A DNA stretch of 43,159 nucleotides from positions 1-43,159 of the forward strand of contig CANEXF010000021.1 in the NCBI GenBank assembly GCA_947443645.1, in the 5' to 3' direction. The position numbers were made by a program, and so were the translations under genes. This stretch comes from Comamonadaceae bacterium (GTDB lineage: Bacteria > Pseudomonadota > Gammaproteobacteria > Burkholderiales > Burkholderiaceae_C). Position 1 is the first letter of the stretch. Each line of letters begins with the position of its first letter. The notes under the pieces are model-generated. The model was not told the origin of the DNA. It searched no databases and was given only the letters and a program-made list of their open reading frames with translations. Of the stretch, positions 15,504 to 23,756 are shown in pieces.

Positions 15504-16544
15504 CTAGGCTTCGGTTGACATCTGCTCCGCCTTGGTACGCTTTTCTTCCGAAATAAGCCTTTCGACGATCCGGCGCGCCCTGATCGGGCCGCTGTCAACC
15601 GCAATCGCGAAACCTACCGGGTTGTCCCTTTGCGCAGGCGTCAATGCGGTGTGCTGCAGCTCCAACACGACCTTGTCCTCGCCGTGCGTAGCGGTGATGG
15701 CCTGACGGATGTATTCCGTCAACGCAGAATCATGCTGACGGAAGTGACGTATGAACGCCCAGAAATAATGGGTCGTGTCTTCGGTCTCGGGCGTTGCCAG
15801 ATGCATCACGCATCCTTCTATTCGTACTTCACCATCGACACCTTCAAGCGATTCACAGCCGACTTCGATCACGCAGATCGACGGCGCATGAAAATTGACG
15901 GTGTGCCAGCGATGGATCGGCTTGGTGAACTTCCCGAGGTACTCAAAAAATGGTGGCGCCAATGCCCCTACGACGTCCCGGTGCACGCTCACAGTGTCAG
16001 CCGTCTGCTTCACCGTGATGGGCGAGTTGGCAACTGCTGCATTTCCTATCGTGCGACTGTGCACGAAGGCGACATGAGACAAGTCCAGGAGGTTGTCATT
16101 CAACAGCCGATAGTCAGCCTTGAGATGGTGGTAGCCCTGGGCGGCAATCCATTCAGGCGCATTGAGCCGGCCCATGTCTGGCACCAGCGCGATATCGGCT
16201 TTTTCGGCGTCGCCCATCCAGATCCATACCAGCTTGTCTTTTTCATGCACCGGAAAAGACCTCACACAGGCGGCACTTGGGATGTTTTCCTGCGCAGGAA
16301 TACGCACGCATTTACCCGAGCTGTCAAACGACATGCCGTGGTAGCCGCAAGTCACATTGTCATTTTCGACATGACCAAAAGAAAGTGGCATGAAGCGATG
16401 TGCGCATCGGTCTTCCAGTGCAACAACGCGGTCATCCATGCAACGGTAAAGAACCACCGGCTTGCCGAGAAATTTTCTTGCCAACAACTTGTTGTGCACT
16501 TCGTTCGAAAACGCTGCCACGTACCACTGGTTCAAAGCCCACAT
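15504..16544 (-). CDS. Rieske non-heme iron oxygenase, VanA-like (first copy)
   Basis: A 346-aa oxygenase alpha subunit of the vanillate O-demethylase type. The Rieske [2Fe-2S] ligands are CAHRFMPL and CGYHGMSF (CxH...CxxH, residues about 47-71). The catalytic domain has the mononuclear iron motif NDNLLDLSHVAFVH (D-x2-H-x4-H, about 150-164). VanA-type enzymes demethylate methoxy-aromatics or hydroxylate them, taking electrons from a separate reductase. No reductase or ferredoxin gene is present in this window, so it must come from elsewhere, as for ligXa in the biphenyl pathway. Start at 16544 has AGAGGACT upstream. It differs markedly from the second copy at 21207-22247, so the two probably have different substrates. 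Confidence 0.92.
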   Translation of the reverse strand: MWALNQWYVAAFSNEVHNKLLARKFLGKPVVLYRCMDDRVVALEDRCAHRFMPLSFGHVENDNVTCGYHGMSFDSSGKCVRIPAQENIPSAACVRSFPVHEKDKLVWIWMGDAEKADIALVPDMGRLNAPEWIAAQGYHHLKADYRLLNDNLLDLSHVAFVHSRTIGNAAVANSPITVKQTADTVSVHRDVVGALAPPFFEYLGKFTKPIHRWHTVNFHAPSICVIEVGCESLEGVDGEVRIEGCVMHLATPETEDTTHYFWAFIRHFRQHDSALTEYIRQAITATHGEDKVVLELQHTALTPAQRDNPVGFAIAVDSGPIRARRIVERLISEEKRTKAEQMSTEA

Positions 16545-16624
16545 AAATAGTCCTCTGGTGTCGGTTGTCAGTTGTCCGCGGGTGCCGCTGTTGGGTCAGT
16601 TACCAGTTCAGTCGCATGGCACGC

Positions 16625-17563
16625 TCATGCCCGCTCAAGCACCGTTAGTTGCGGCCGGTCGCCAGCCGCCTTGCCGGTAATGGGCGGATTCGGCAACCGG
16701 GCCAGGCCAGGTTCAATCACGAAATGGTGGTCTAGCGAGAACCAGCGCCCCATCACATCGGTCGCCGGCGCGGCATCGTCGTGGGCGATGTAATGCCCGG
16801 TCAGTGCCTCGGTCACACCGAACTGCACATCTGTGTCGAGGTAAGGGTCGTCACTTGAATAGACTTGGGAAAACTGCGTCTTGAAGCCGGGCTTGTAAAT
16901 CATGAAGTGAATATGCGCGGGCCGCATGTTGTGGCGCCCCTGCTTGCGCAGCAGATCACCGACCGGGCCATTCACGGGCAAAGGATAGCCGGCCGGTTTG
17001 ACGCTGCGAAAGGCGATGTGGCCTTGTGCATCGGTGGTGAATTTGCCGCGCAAGTTCATGTCCGCCTGATCGGGATCCTGGTTTTCATAAAAGCCTTCGC
17101 TGGAGGTATGCCAGACATCGACCTCAGCGCCGACCACCGGCTTACCGGACGGGTCCTTGACCCAGGCGTTCACGAATATCGGCTCACCCGGCGTAACGTC
17201 CCGAACAATGCTTGCGCCGTTCTCGGTTGCGGGCGAATGCATGCGCCAGAAAGGCCCCATCATGTTGGCGGTGGTGTCCGTCTGTCCTTGGTCGCCGTTA
17301 TTGAGCAGGCAGATCAACGAGGACAAGCCAAGCGATCCGGCAGACAGCACCACCTCGTTGTGCGACGGCGTCGTCAGCTGCCCGAGACGGGCGATGACGC
17401 CGCAAATCTGCTGAAACTCCTGCTCGGTCAGTTTCACGTCACGAGCAAAACCATGCAAGTGCTGCACGGCCGAGCTCAGGATTTCCCGGAAGCGGGCGTC
17501 CGGCGAGCGCTGGACTTCGGCGAGCACCGCAGCGGTGACGTCATGCTGGTTCTTGATGATCAT
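16625..17563 (-). CDS. Intradiol ring-cleavage dioxygenase (hydroxyquinol 1,2-dioxygenase type)
   Basis: This 312-aa enzyme has an N-terminal catechol-dioxygenase dimerisation domain (about 1-100) and a C-terminal beta-sandwich iron domain. The non-heme Fe(III) ligands are visible: Tyr in VWHTSSEGFYENQDP, Tyr in KPAGYPLPVNGPVG, and two His in RPAHIHFMI. Intradiol enzymes split the ring between two adjacent hydroxyls to give a muconate; the N-terminal domain and overall length fit the catechol/hydroxyquinol 1,2-dioxygenase branch rather than protocatechuate 3,4-dioxygenase. It lies between the HpaI-like aldolase and a Rieske oxygenase. No maleylacetate reductase or muconate cycloisomerase is present, so the classical downstream route is missing here. 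Start at 17563 is set by GCAGGAGTCAGCC. Confidence 0.9.
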   Translation of the reverse strand: MIIKNQHDVTAAVLAEVQRSPDARFREILSSAVQHLHGFARDVKLTEQEFQQICGVIARLGQLTTPSHNEVVLSAGSLGLSSLICLLNNGDQGQTDTTANMMGPFWRMHSPATENGASIVRDVTPGEPIFVNAWVKDPSGKPVVGAEVDVWHTSSEGFYENQDPDQADMNLRGKFTTDAQGHIAFRSVKPAGYPLPVNGPVGDLLRKQGRHNMRPAHIHFMIYKPGFKTQFSQVYSSDDPYLDTDVQFGVTEALTGHYIAHDDAAPATDVMGRWFSLDHHFVIEPGLARLPNPPITGKAAGDRPQLTVLERA

Positions 17564-17636
17564 GAGGCTGACTCCTGCATTCTTGATGCGTGGTGTTTCG
17601 AGATGCCCAGATAACAGGCGAGCGGCGCGCCTGGCC

Positions 17637-18413
17637 TCAGGCTGCAACGGTGGACTTGAAGGCCTGGCTCAATCGGCTTGTCTCATTGGCCAGAATGCCG
17701 GCGTCCACGCCCACGGCGGTGAACAAAGTGCCTAGCGCAATGCAACGCCGGGCCAGCGCTTGGTCGCCAGTCAAAATACCCGCAGGTTTGCCGCAGCGGC
17801 GTATGCGCTCAATGGCCATCTCTATGACCTTGACAACCTCGGGATGACCGGGCTGGCCGAGGTAGCCCATGTCTGCCGCCAGATCGCCTGGCCCTATGAA
17901 CACACCGTCTACGCCTTCAACGGCGGCGATGGCTTCAATATTGGAGATGGCTTCCAGCGTCTCGACCTGCACCAGCAGGCACAGCTCGCGCTGGCAGGCC
18001 GCCGCGTAATTCTTGACCCGTCCAAATCGACTCGCGCGCGTCAACGCAGACACGCCGCGGATACCGGCAGACGGATAAGCCATGCTGCGCACCGCCTGAA
18101 CCGCCTCGTCGGCGTTTTGAACATAGGGGATGAGCAAGGTCTGCGCACCTATGTCCAGATAGCGTTTGATCTGCACCGGGTCATTCCAGGCCGGTCGCAC
18201 GACGGCAGAGACCGGATAGGCTGCGACGGCCTGCAACTGGGCCAGCACACCGGGCACATCGCTGGGCGAATGCTCGGTATCTATCAGCAGCCAGTCAAAT
18301 CCCGAGCCGGCCAGCAGCTCCAGGCCATAGGCGCTGGAGAGCGTGCACCACAGCCCGATTTGCTGCCGTCCCTCATGCAGGGCCTGCTTGAAGGTATTTT
18401 TTGGGAGTTCCAT
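17637..18413 (-). CDS. HpcH/HpaI family aldolase
   Basis: A 258-aa class II (metal) pyruvate aldolase resembling E. coli HpaI along its length: [87 protein letters not shown] and [17 protein letters not shown]. Catalytic His (TEHSP), Arg (VVRP) and metal ligands Glu (VETLE) and Asp (GPGDLA) are conserved. HpaI splits 4-hydroxy-2-oxoheptanedioate into pyruvate and succinic semialdehyde but tolerates other 4-hydroxy-2-oxo acids. It follows the hydratase gene by 10 nt, forming the usual hydratase-aldolase pair. Start at 18413 is chosen because the 43-residue upstream extension overlaps the hydratase gene. Confidence 0.93.
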   Translation of the reverse strand: MELPKNTFKQALHEGRQQIGLWCTLSSAYGLELLAGSGFDWLLIDTEHSPSDVPGVLAQLQAVAAYPVSAVVRPAWNDPVQIKRYLDIGAQTLLIPYVQNADEAVQAVRSMAYPSAGIRGVSALTRASRFGRVKNYAAACQRELCLLVQVETLEAISNIEAIAAVEGVDGVFIGPGDLAADMGYLGQPGHPEVVKVIEMAIERIRRCGKPAGILTGDQALARRCIALGTLFTAVGVDAGILANETSRLSQAFKSTVAA

Positions 18414-18423
18414 GCTGTCGGTC

Positions 18424-19230
18424 TCAGGAAAATGAAATGCCAATGGCGCCCAGAGGACCGAAATCGGCGTGGATGGTGTCGCCGGCAGCGACTGCCGTCG
18501 GGCGGGTGAAAGAGCCCGCCAGAAGAATGTGCCCGGCCTCAAAGCCTATGCCGTGGCGGGCAAGCTTGTTGGCCAACCAGACAATGCCCATGGCCGGATG
18601 CCCCATCACTGCGGCGGAAACACCGGTTTCTTCGATAACGCCGTTCTTGGACAGTGTCGCGGCAACCCAGCGCAAATCGACATCCATGGGTCTGACCACC
18701 CGGCCGCCCGTCACCATCGCAGCTGCTGCGGCATTGTCGGCAATGGTGTCGCAAATAGCGCGCGGCACTTCCGTACGGTAGTCGATGATCTCCAGCGCAG
18801 GCGTGACATAAGCCGTGGCGTCCAGCACATCGTAAATCGTCACATGCTTGCCGCCCAGTGGTTTGCCCAGCACGAAGGCGAGCTCCACCTCAAGGCGCGG
18901 CGAGTGAAAGCGCGATGCCGGTATGCGTGCGCCGTCCGGATACAGCATGTCGTCCAGCAGCACGCCATAGTCCGGCTCGGTCATCTTGGAGGCCATCTGC
19001 ATGGCGCGCGACGTGAGGCCAATCTTGTGGCCCACCACCCGGGCACCGGCCCTGACCCGGCTATCGGCCCAGAGCTGCTGGATGGCGTAAGAGTCCTCAA
19101 TCTCCATATCCGGCCAGGTACGGCTGACCTGCGTGATGGGCTGCCGTGTCTGCTCTGCCAGCAGCAGCGCGTCAGCCGCCTGCTGACGTTGTTCCTGAGT
19201 AATCATTCTTTTGCTTTCGTGTGCGCTCAT
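18424..19230 (-). CDS. HpaH-like 2-oxo-alkenoate hydratase
   Basis: A 268-aa hydratase of the fumarylacetoacetase-fold MhpD/HpaH group. It parallels E. coli HpaH closely: [76 protein letters not shown] and [20 protein letters not shown]. The metal-binding Glu residues (LEVELAF and ALEIID) are present. The E. coli enzyme hydrates 2-oxohept-4-ene-1,7-dioate in homoprotocatechuate breakdown; other family members act on 2-hydroxypenta-2,4-dienoate. No hpaD, E, F or G gene accompanies it here. It is the first gene of its block and diverges from a GntR regulator. An in-frame ATG at 19206 is an equally plausible start; neither has a strong Shine-Dalgarno. Confidence 0.92.
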   Translation of the reverse strand: MSAHESKRMITQEQRQQAADALLLAEQTRQPITQVSRTWPDMEIEDSYAIQQLWADSRVRAGARVVGHKIGLTSRAMQMASKMTEPDYGVLLDDMLYPDGARIPASRFHSPRLEVELAFVLGKPLGGKHVTIYDVLDATAYVTPALEIIDYRTEVPRAICDTIADNAAAAAMVTGGRVVRPMDVDLRWVAATLSKNGVIEETGVSAAVMGHPAMGIVWLANKLARHGIGFEAGHILLAGSFTRPTAVAAGDTIHADFGPLGAIGISFS

Positions 19231-19350
19231 GGAGCTACTTTTTGCGTCATCAGGTGCAGCGGCTTTTCCCGCCTAGACTCTCGAGTCTCACGAGCATCAC
19301 CCGCTGCGGCCGGCTTGGCCTGATAATTCCCCTCGCACGGATATTAATCG

Positions 19351-19374
19351 ATTATCCAAAGCTTTAGCGATAAT
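19351..19374. promoter_or_regulatory. Candidate GntR operator
   Basis: ATTATC (19351-19356) and GATAAT (19369-19374) are inverted complements flanking AAAGCTTT, itself a palindrome. The dyad lies in the AT-rich gap between the divergent hpaH-like and gntR genes, where an FCD-type repressor would bind. It is weaker evidence than the GTATAC site of the second GntR. Confidence 0.35.
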
Positions 19375-19420
19375 TTTTTAAATCCCCAAACCATTCGATG
19401 CATTACTTCAGGAGCGCCAG

Positions 19421-20182
19421 ATGACAGCGCAGACAAACGAAAAGTCCGCAACAGCGCCAAACCACTCGCAAGCTGCCGGTGGCGCACTAGCGGAATTGCG
19501 AGATCCATCCGCTGCCGGGCTGACGCTCGCCTCGTCAGTGATTGTCCAATTGCGGGAAGTCATCATGAGCGGTGAGTTTGCGCCGGGCTCCAAGCTTCGT
19601 CTTGACGACCTGCGGGACCGTTGGGGCGTGAGCCTGAGCCCCTTGAGAGAAGCCCTGTCCCGCTTAAGTGTCGAGGGACTGGTGACGTTTGAAGACAACC
19701 GCGGTTACCGCGTCGCGCCGGTCTCGAGAAATGACCTGACCGAGGTGACGCGACTCCGATATGAACTTGAGTCGCTTGCGCTTGAGGAGGCCATTCGCAA
19801 GGGCTCGGAAAGCTGGGAGCAAACCATCGTTGCGTCCTTTCATACCTTGAACAAATTCGAGCAGCTAGGCAGAGAAACGCCCGAGAAGCTTGAGCGCTGG
19901 GAAGTCGCACACCGAAGTTTCCACGCCAGTCTATTGAGCGCCTGTGATATGCCACTGTTGCTGCAGTTCTGCACCACCTTGCATGACCGCAGTGACCGCT
20001 ACCGGCGCATTTATCTTCAGCAGGGGCGCAAGCCACCCAAGCGCGACATTGCCCGGGAGCACCGGGACATCATGGACGCGACATTGGCCAGAGATGTGGA
20101 CCTCGCCAAAAGCCTGCTGCGCAAAAATATCGAAAGTACGGGCTTGTACCTTCTGAGCATATTGCAGGCGTCGGCCGACTAG
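19421..20182 (+). CDS. GntR family regulator, FCD type (first)
   Basis: A 253-aa regulator with an N-terminal winged helix-turn-helix (about 35-100: VIVQLREVIMSGEFAPGSKL, WGVSLSPLREALSRLSVEGL) and a C-terminal FCD ligand domain (about 110-245) in which metal/ligand His residues appear in HRSFHASLL and REHRDIMDA. VanR- and FadR-like members of this group often repress aromatic or carboxylate catabolism and are released by a pathway intermediate. It diverges from the hpaH-to-ligW block, its most likely target. Start supported by TTCAGGAGCGCCAG. It is convergent with the hydrolase at 20315; the 132-bp gap between them contains GCTAGCGC repeats and a small CAGAC/GTCTG hairpin. Confidence 0.92.
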   Translation: MTAQTNEKSATAPNHSQAAGGALAELRDPSAAGLTLASSVIVQLREVIMSGEFAPGSKLRLDDLRDRWGVSLSPLREALSRLSVEGLVTFEDNRGYRVAPVSRNDLTEVTRLRYELESLALEEAIRKGSESWEQTIVASFHTLNKFEQLGRETPEKLERWEVAHRSFHASLLSACDMPLLLQFCTTLHDRSDRYRRIYLQQGRKPPKRDIAREHRDIMDATLARDVDLAKSLLRKNIESTGLYLLSILQASAD

Positions 20183-20314
20183 CGCGCCAACACCGCTAGC
20201 GCAATAGCAGATCAGGCTAGCGCCACATTGAACGGGCTAGAGACGCAATTCATTCGCTCGTGCCTTGCAATAGCCAGACAAACGGTCTGACTGGACTTAT
20301 GAGCCCAGAGCCTG

Positions 20315-21097
20315 TCAGTGTGCAAAAAATGGCGTCACCAATTCGCAAAACGCATCTGCGGCTTCCAGCGGTGGAAAGTGGCCACAAGGCAGTACTTTCA
20401 GCCGGGCGTCAGGCAAAGCACCAACCAGTTCCTGGCAAACCGCCGCTGGCACCAAGCCGTCGTGTTCGCCGGATAAGACCAAAACCGGCGCTCTGACACG
20501 GCTCATTTCGCCGGAGAGGTCGGCATCACGCAAGGCGGCGCAAGCGAACGCATAGCCTTGGGGGTCCATTTGCTTGAAAGTAGTCCGCAAGGTTTCAATG
20601 CAGGGATCTTTACTTTCCCGGAACGGCAAACTGAACATGCGATCAACCATGGGGGCGGCCAGGGCTTCCATGCCGTGCTCTATGGCCTGGCGGGCCCGGC
20701 CATCCCAGCCACCCGGCGGAGGATGCAAGCGCAGCGCCGCACCGCAAATTGCAATAGCCTGGATGCGCTCAGGGGCGACAGCCGCCGCGCACAAAGCTGT
20801 CATCGCGCCCAGCGAAACGCCAGATACTACAAAGGTCTCCAGACCCAGCGCATAGGTCAGCGACAGCAGGTCATCGGCAAGCATCCTTAGCGAATATTCG
20901 CCAGCACCGGTCTGACTGCCGCCATGGCCGCGAAGGTCGTAACGCAAGACCTGAAAGGAATGGCTTAGCTGCGGGACGACTTTGTCCCAAAGGCCAAGAT
21001 CAGCACCTATGGGATGAACAAGCACCAGCGCAGGAAGGGAGGAATCACCTTCCAGGCGGTAATAGTGGCGGGAACCATTGAGCGTTATCTGAGGCAT
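20315..21097 (-). CDS. Alpha/beta hydrolase, 3-oxoadipate enol-lactonase (PcaD) type
   Basis: A 260-aa alpha/beta hydrolase. The nucleophile elbow is GVSLGAM (Ser near residue 94), the acid is probably Asp in LSGEHDGLVP, and the catalytic His is in CGHFPPLEAADAF near the C-terminus. The start LNGSRHYYRLEGD, LVLVHPIGADLGLWD and YDLRGHGGSQ match enol-lactonases of the beta-ketoadipate pathway. PcaD hydrolyses 3-oxoadipate enol-lactone, but related enzymes split meta-cleavage products or esters. It is the last gene of the transporter-Rieske block. In a pathway with an intradiol dioxygenase a lactone hydrolase makes sense, though no cycloisomerase is present, so the substrate remains open. Confidence 0.85.
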   Translation of the reverse strand: MPQITLNGSRHYYRLEGDSSLPALVLVHPIGADLGLWDKVVPQLSHSFQVLRYDLRGHGGSQTGAGEYSLRMLADDLLSLTYALGLETFVVSGVSLGAMTALCAAAVAPERIQAIAICGAALRLHPPPGGWDGRARQAIEHGMEALAAPMVDRMFSLPFRESKDPCIETLRTTFKQMDPQGYAFACAALRDADLSGEMSRVRAPVLVLSGEHDGLVPAAVCQELVGALPDARLKVLPCGHFPPLEAADAFCELVTPFFAH

Positions 21098-21206
21098 GTT
21101 CTATTGTTGGTTTTCATACTATCGAGTGCCGACATGGCGGTATCAAGGCCTGTCATGTCGGGCCAGGGTAAAACGCTCTAAGAGGTCAGGCCTGATTTGA
21201 CCGGAC

Positions 21207-22247
21207 TCAGCCCGGCGGGGCCGGTTTCTCAGCGCGCTGAAGGCGCTCAAGCGTACGGCGCATATGAATGCGCGCGGCGTCCGAAACGATATCAACGAGC
21301 CGGTCTTCACCAGTAGCGCTAAGCATGGCCTGCTGGCCCTGCACTATTTCCTTGTCCTCCATGAACGCTGTGGAGATCTCGCTGAACAGCTGCTCGGTGG
21401 CCTCGGGTTCGTCCTGCCGGTAGCCGTTGGCAGTAGACCAGAAATAATGACAACTGGATTCCGTCTCGGGTGTCAGTCCGTGGAAAAGCCGAAGCGAGAA
21501 TCCGCCATCCTGGTTGCGATTTTCCTGGGCACTCAGGCCCACGTCGAGCGCACCACTCCACTGAACAATACTGCTCGGCGCGATGAACTCGAACTCCTGC
21601 CAGCGATCGACCTTGCCCTTGAAAGTAACAGCCTTCTGATAGGTGGGAGGCGGGTCACAGTCAAGCATCCAGCGTAAATAGTGAAGTCCATTTTCATTGG
21701 GTGTTACGGCCATCTGAGCGTTAACGTGAATTTTCGGATTGCCGCCTATGGTCTTTTTGTGAACATAGGCAAGATGCGTCATGTCCATGAGGTTATCTAT
21801 CATCAGCTTGTAGCTCGCCTTGATGTGGTAACGCTCGTGTTTGTGCGGCCACTTGGCGTGGTCATTGTGAAAAGGGTAATTGAGAATCTTGGAGGAATCG
21901 GCGTCATTAGGATCACCCATCCAGATCCAGACGAACTCATCCTTCTCCACCAGGGGGTAACTGCGCACGCATGCCTTCGACGGAATCTTGACCTGTCCAG
22001 GAATGCTCACGCAGCTACCAGAGCCATCAAATACGAGTCCGTGGTAACCACATCGCAGACCACCATCGACGACCTCGCCAAAGCGCAAAGGGGTGCCGCG
22101 ATGACAGCAACGGTCTTCGAGCGCGCCCAATTTTCCGGCCTTGTCGCGAAAGAGCACCAATGTTTCATTCAGAATAGTTCGGGCAAGCGGTGCCTGACCG
22201 ACCTCGTTGGCCCAAGCAGCGATGTACCAGGCATTGCGGATAAACAT
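21207..22247 (-). CDS. Rieske non-heme iron oxygenase, VanA-like (second copy)
   Basis: A 346-aa oxygenase alpha subunit. Rieske ligands are CCHRGTPL and CGYHGLVF (about 47-71); the mononuclear iron motif is IDNLMDMTHLAYVH (D-x2-H-x4-H, about 155-170). Start MFIRNAWYIAAWANEVG is the usual VanA-type opening and follows AGAGGAGTCTCACC. It sits 20 nt after livF and 110 nt before the hydrolase, in the transporter operon. Compared with the copy at 15504-16544 it shares the architecture but differs in most of the catalytic domain, suggesting another substrate or another step. No electron-transfer partner is encoded nearby. Confidence 0.93.
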   Translation of the reverse strand: MFIRNAWYIAAWANEVGQAPLARTILNETLVLFRDKAGKLGALEDRCCHRGTPLRFGEVVDGGLRCGYHGLVFDGSGSCVSIPGQVKIPSKACVRSYPLVEKDEFVWIWMGDPNDADSSKILNYPFHNDHAKWPHKHERYHIKASYKLMIDNLMDMTHLAYVHKKTIGGNPKIHVNAQMAVTPNENGLHYLRWMLDCDPPPTYQKAVTFKGKVDRWQEFEFIAPSSIVQWSGALDVGLSAQENRNQDGGFSLRLFHGLTPETESSCHYFWSTANGYRQDEPEATEQLFSEISTAFMEDKEIVQGQQAMLSATGEDRLVDIVSDAARIHMRRTLERLQRAEKPAPPG

Positions 22248-22267
22248 GGTGAGACTCCTCTAAAAAA

Positions 22268-23011
22268 TCAGCCTTTTTCGGCCAGCACAGACAAAGGCGG
22301 CACCTTGCGCAGCCCGACGGAAGATTCAAGAACATCCGGACGCTGTTTGAGCGTTTCGGTGTCTCCCCAAAAAACTGGATGTCCACGTTCAAGCACCAAG
22401 ACTTGCGAAGAAAAATCGAGCACCGCACTGACATGCTGCTCAACAAGCAAGCAACCCAGTCCGCGCGTTTGTGCAAGACTGCGGATCGCCCCCATGACTT
22501 CATGCGCAACCAAAGGCGACAGCCCCTCAAGCGGTTCATCAAGAAGCAAAATCGACGGGGCCCCCATCAATGCGCGTGCAATGGACAGCATCTGCTGCTC
22601 ACCACCGGAGAGCTGGTTACCGAAGTTTTTCTTGCGTTCAGCCAGTCTGGGAAACAGCACATAAGCTTCTGCCAGTCGACTTTCTGGCCCGCCGTTGAGA
22701 CCCGCGCGAAGGTTGTCCTCGACACTCAGTGATGGAAAAATATCTCGGGTCTGCGGAACATAACCAAGACCCAGGCGCGCGCGCCGCCAGGCAGGCGCAG
22801 CGGACACGTTCTGGCCATTGAGCGATATCAGCCCCCCCTTGAGCTCCGTCAGTCCAAGCGAGGTCGCCAGCGTGGTGGTTTTCCCTGCGCCATTGCGGCC
22901 AACGATGCCGACTCGCTCACCCTCGCGTACCCGAAGGGAAACGCCCTCCAGAACCGTGGTGCCAGCATAACCAGCGACAACGCTATCAAGAACAAGTTCA
23001 GCCCCAGCCAT
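22268..23011 (-). CDS. livF: ABC transporter ATP-binding protein LivF type
   Basis: A 247-aa ATPase of a HAAT-family importer. Walker A is GRNGAGKTT, the signature is LSGGEQQ and Walker B is ILLLDEP, followed by the LivF-type EGLSPLVA. It lies 1 nt after livG, and its ATG at 23011 is preferred over an 11-residue extension that overlaps livG. With LivG it powers the LivHM permease. The clustered Rieske and ring-cleavage genes suggest the cargo is an aromatic acid rather than an amino acid. Confidence 0.93.
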   Translation of the reverse strand: MAGAELVLDSVVAGYAGTTVLEGVSLRVREGERVGIVGRNGAGKTTTLATSLGLTELKGGLISLNGQNVSAAPAWRRARLGLGYVPQTRDIFPSLSVEDNLRAGLNGGPESRLAEAYVLFPRLAERKKNFGNQLSGGEQQMLSIARALMGAPSILLLDEPLEGLSPLVAHEVMGAIRSLAQTRGLGCLLVEQHVSAVLDFSSQVLVLERGHPVFWGDTETLKQRPDVLESSVGLRKVPPLSVLAEKG

Positions 23012-23012
23012 G

Positions 23013-23756
23013 TCAGCCCTCGCCCAGATAAAGTTGACGCACACGTTGGTCTGCCGCGATATCGGCCGGCGTACCCCGCATCATCACGGCGCCAGCAACA
23101 AGCACGATGATGTCGCGTGCAAAGCGAAAAACCAGATCCATGTCGTGCTCAATGAGCAACACCGCCATGTCCGGCGGAAGTTGCCCCAACGCATCGAAGA
23201 TCACCTCGCTCTCGCCACGAGGTACGCCCGCAGCGGGCTCGTCAAGCAAGAGCACCGATGGCTGCATGGCGATTGCCAGAGCGATCTCCAACAAGCGCTG
23301 CTCGCCATAGGCAAGCTTGGCAACCGGCGTGTCGGCACGGTCTTTCAAACGCAACAGGTCGAGCACACGAAGCACATCTTCTTGCAGACCATCGACATCC
23401 TCCAGGCCGCTCCAAAAATTGGACGCCCTGCCCTTGTGCTGCAGCACCGCAAGCCTCAGGTTGTCAGCAACGGTGAGTGCCTTGAAAAGTCGCGTGACCT
23501 GAAAAGTGCGCACCAAGCCTAGCCGCGCACGTGCGGCCTGATCAAGGTGAGATACATCGTTGCCACGAAATCGCACCAGACCGGAAGACGGCTGAAGCGA
23601 GCCGGAAATAAGATTCACAAGCGTTGTTTTTCCGGCGCCATTGGGCCCGATAAGGGCCGTACGCGCACCGGCGTCAAGACTAAGATTGATGTCGCGTGTC
23701 ACGTCCAGCGCACCAAAAGACCGATGAAGATTTTCGACCTGCAACACGATGCTCAC
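23013..23756 (-). CDS. livG: ABC transporter ATP-binding protein LivG type
   Basis: A 247-aa ATPase: Walker A GPNGAGKTT, signature LAYGEQR, Walker B VLLLDEPAAG, and a C-terminal tail (GTPADIAADQRVRQLYLGEG) typical of LivG. The start is a GTG at 23756 that overlaps the livM stop (GTGA); longer in-frame starts fall inside livM and encode nothing ABC-like. Cytosolic partner of LivF. Confidence 0.93.
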   Translation of the reverse strand: MSIVLQVENLHRSFGALDVTRDINLSLDAGARTALIGPNGAGKTTLVNLISGSLQPSSGLVRFRGNDVSHLDQAARARLGLVRTFQVTRLFKALTVADNLRLAVLQHKGRASNFWSGLEDVDGLQEDVLRVLDLLRLKDRADTPVAKLAYGEQRLLEIALAIAMQPSVLLLDEPAAGVPRGESEVIFDALGQLPPDMAVLLIEHDMDLVFRFARDIIVLVAGAVMMRGTPADIAADQRVRQLYLGEG

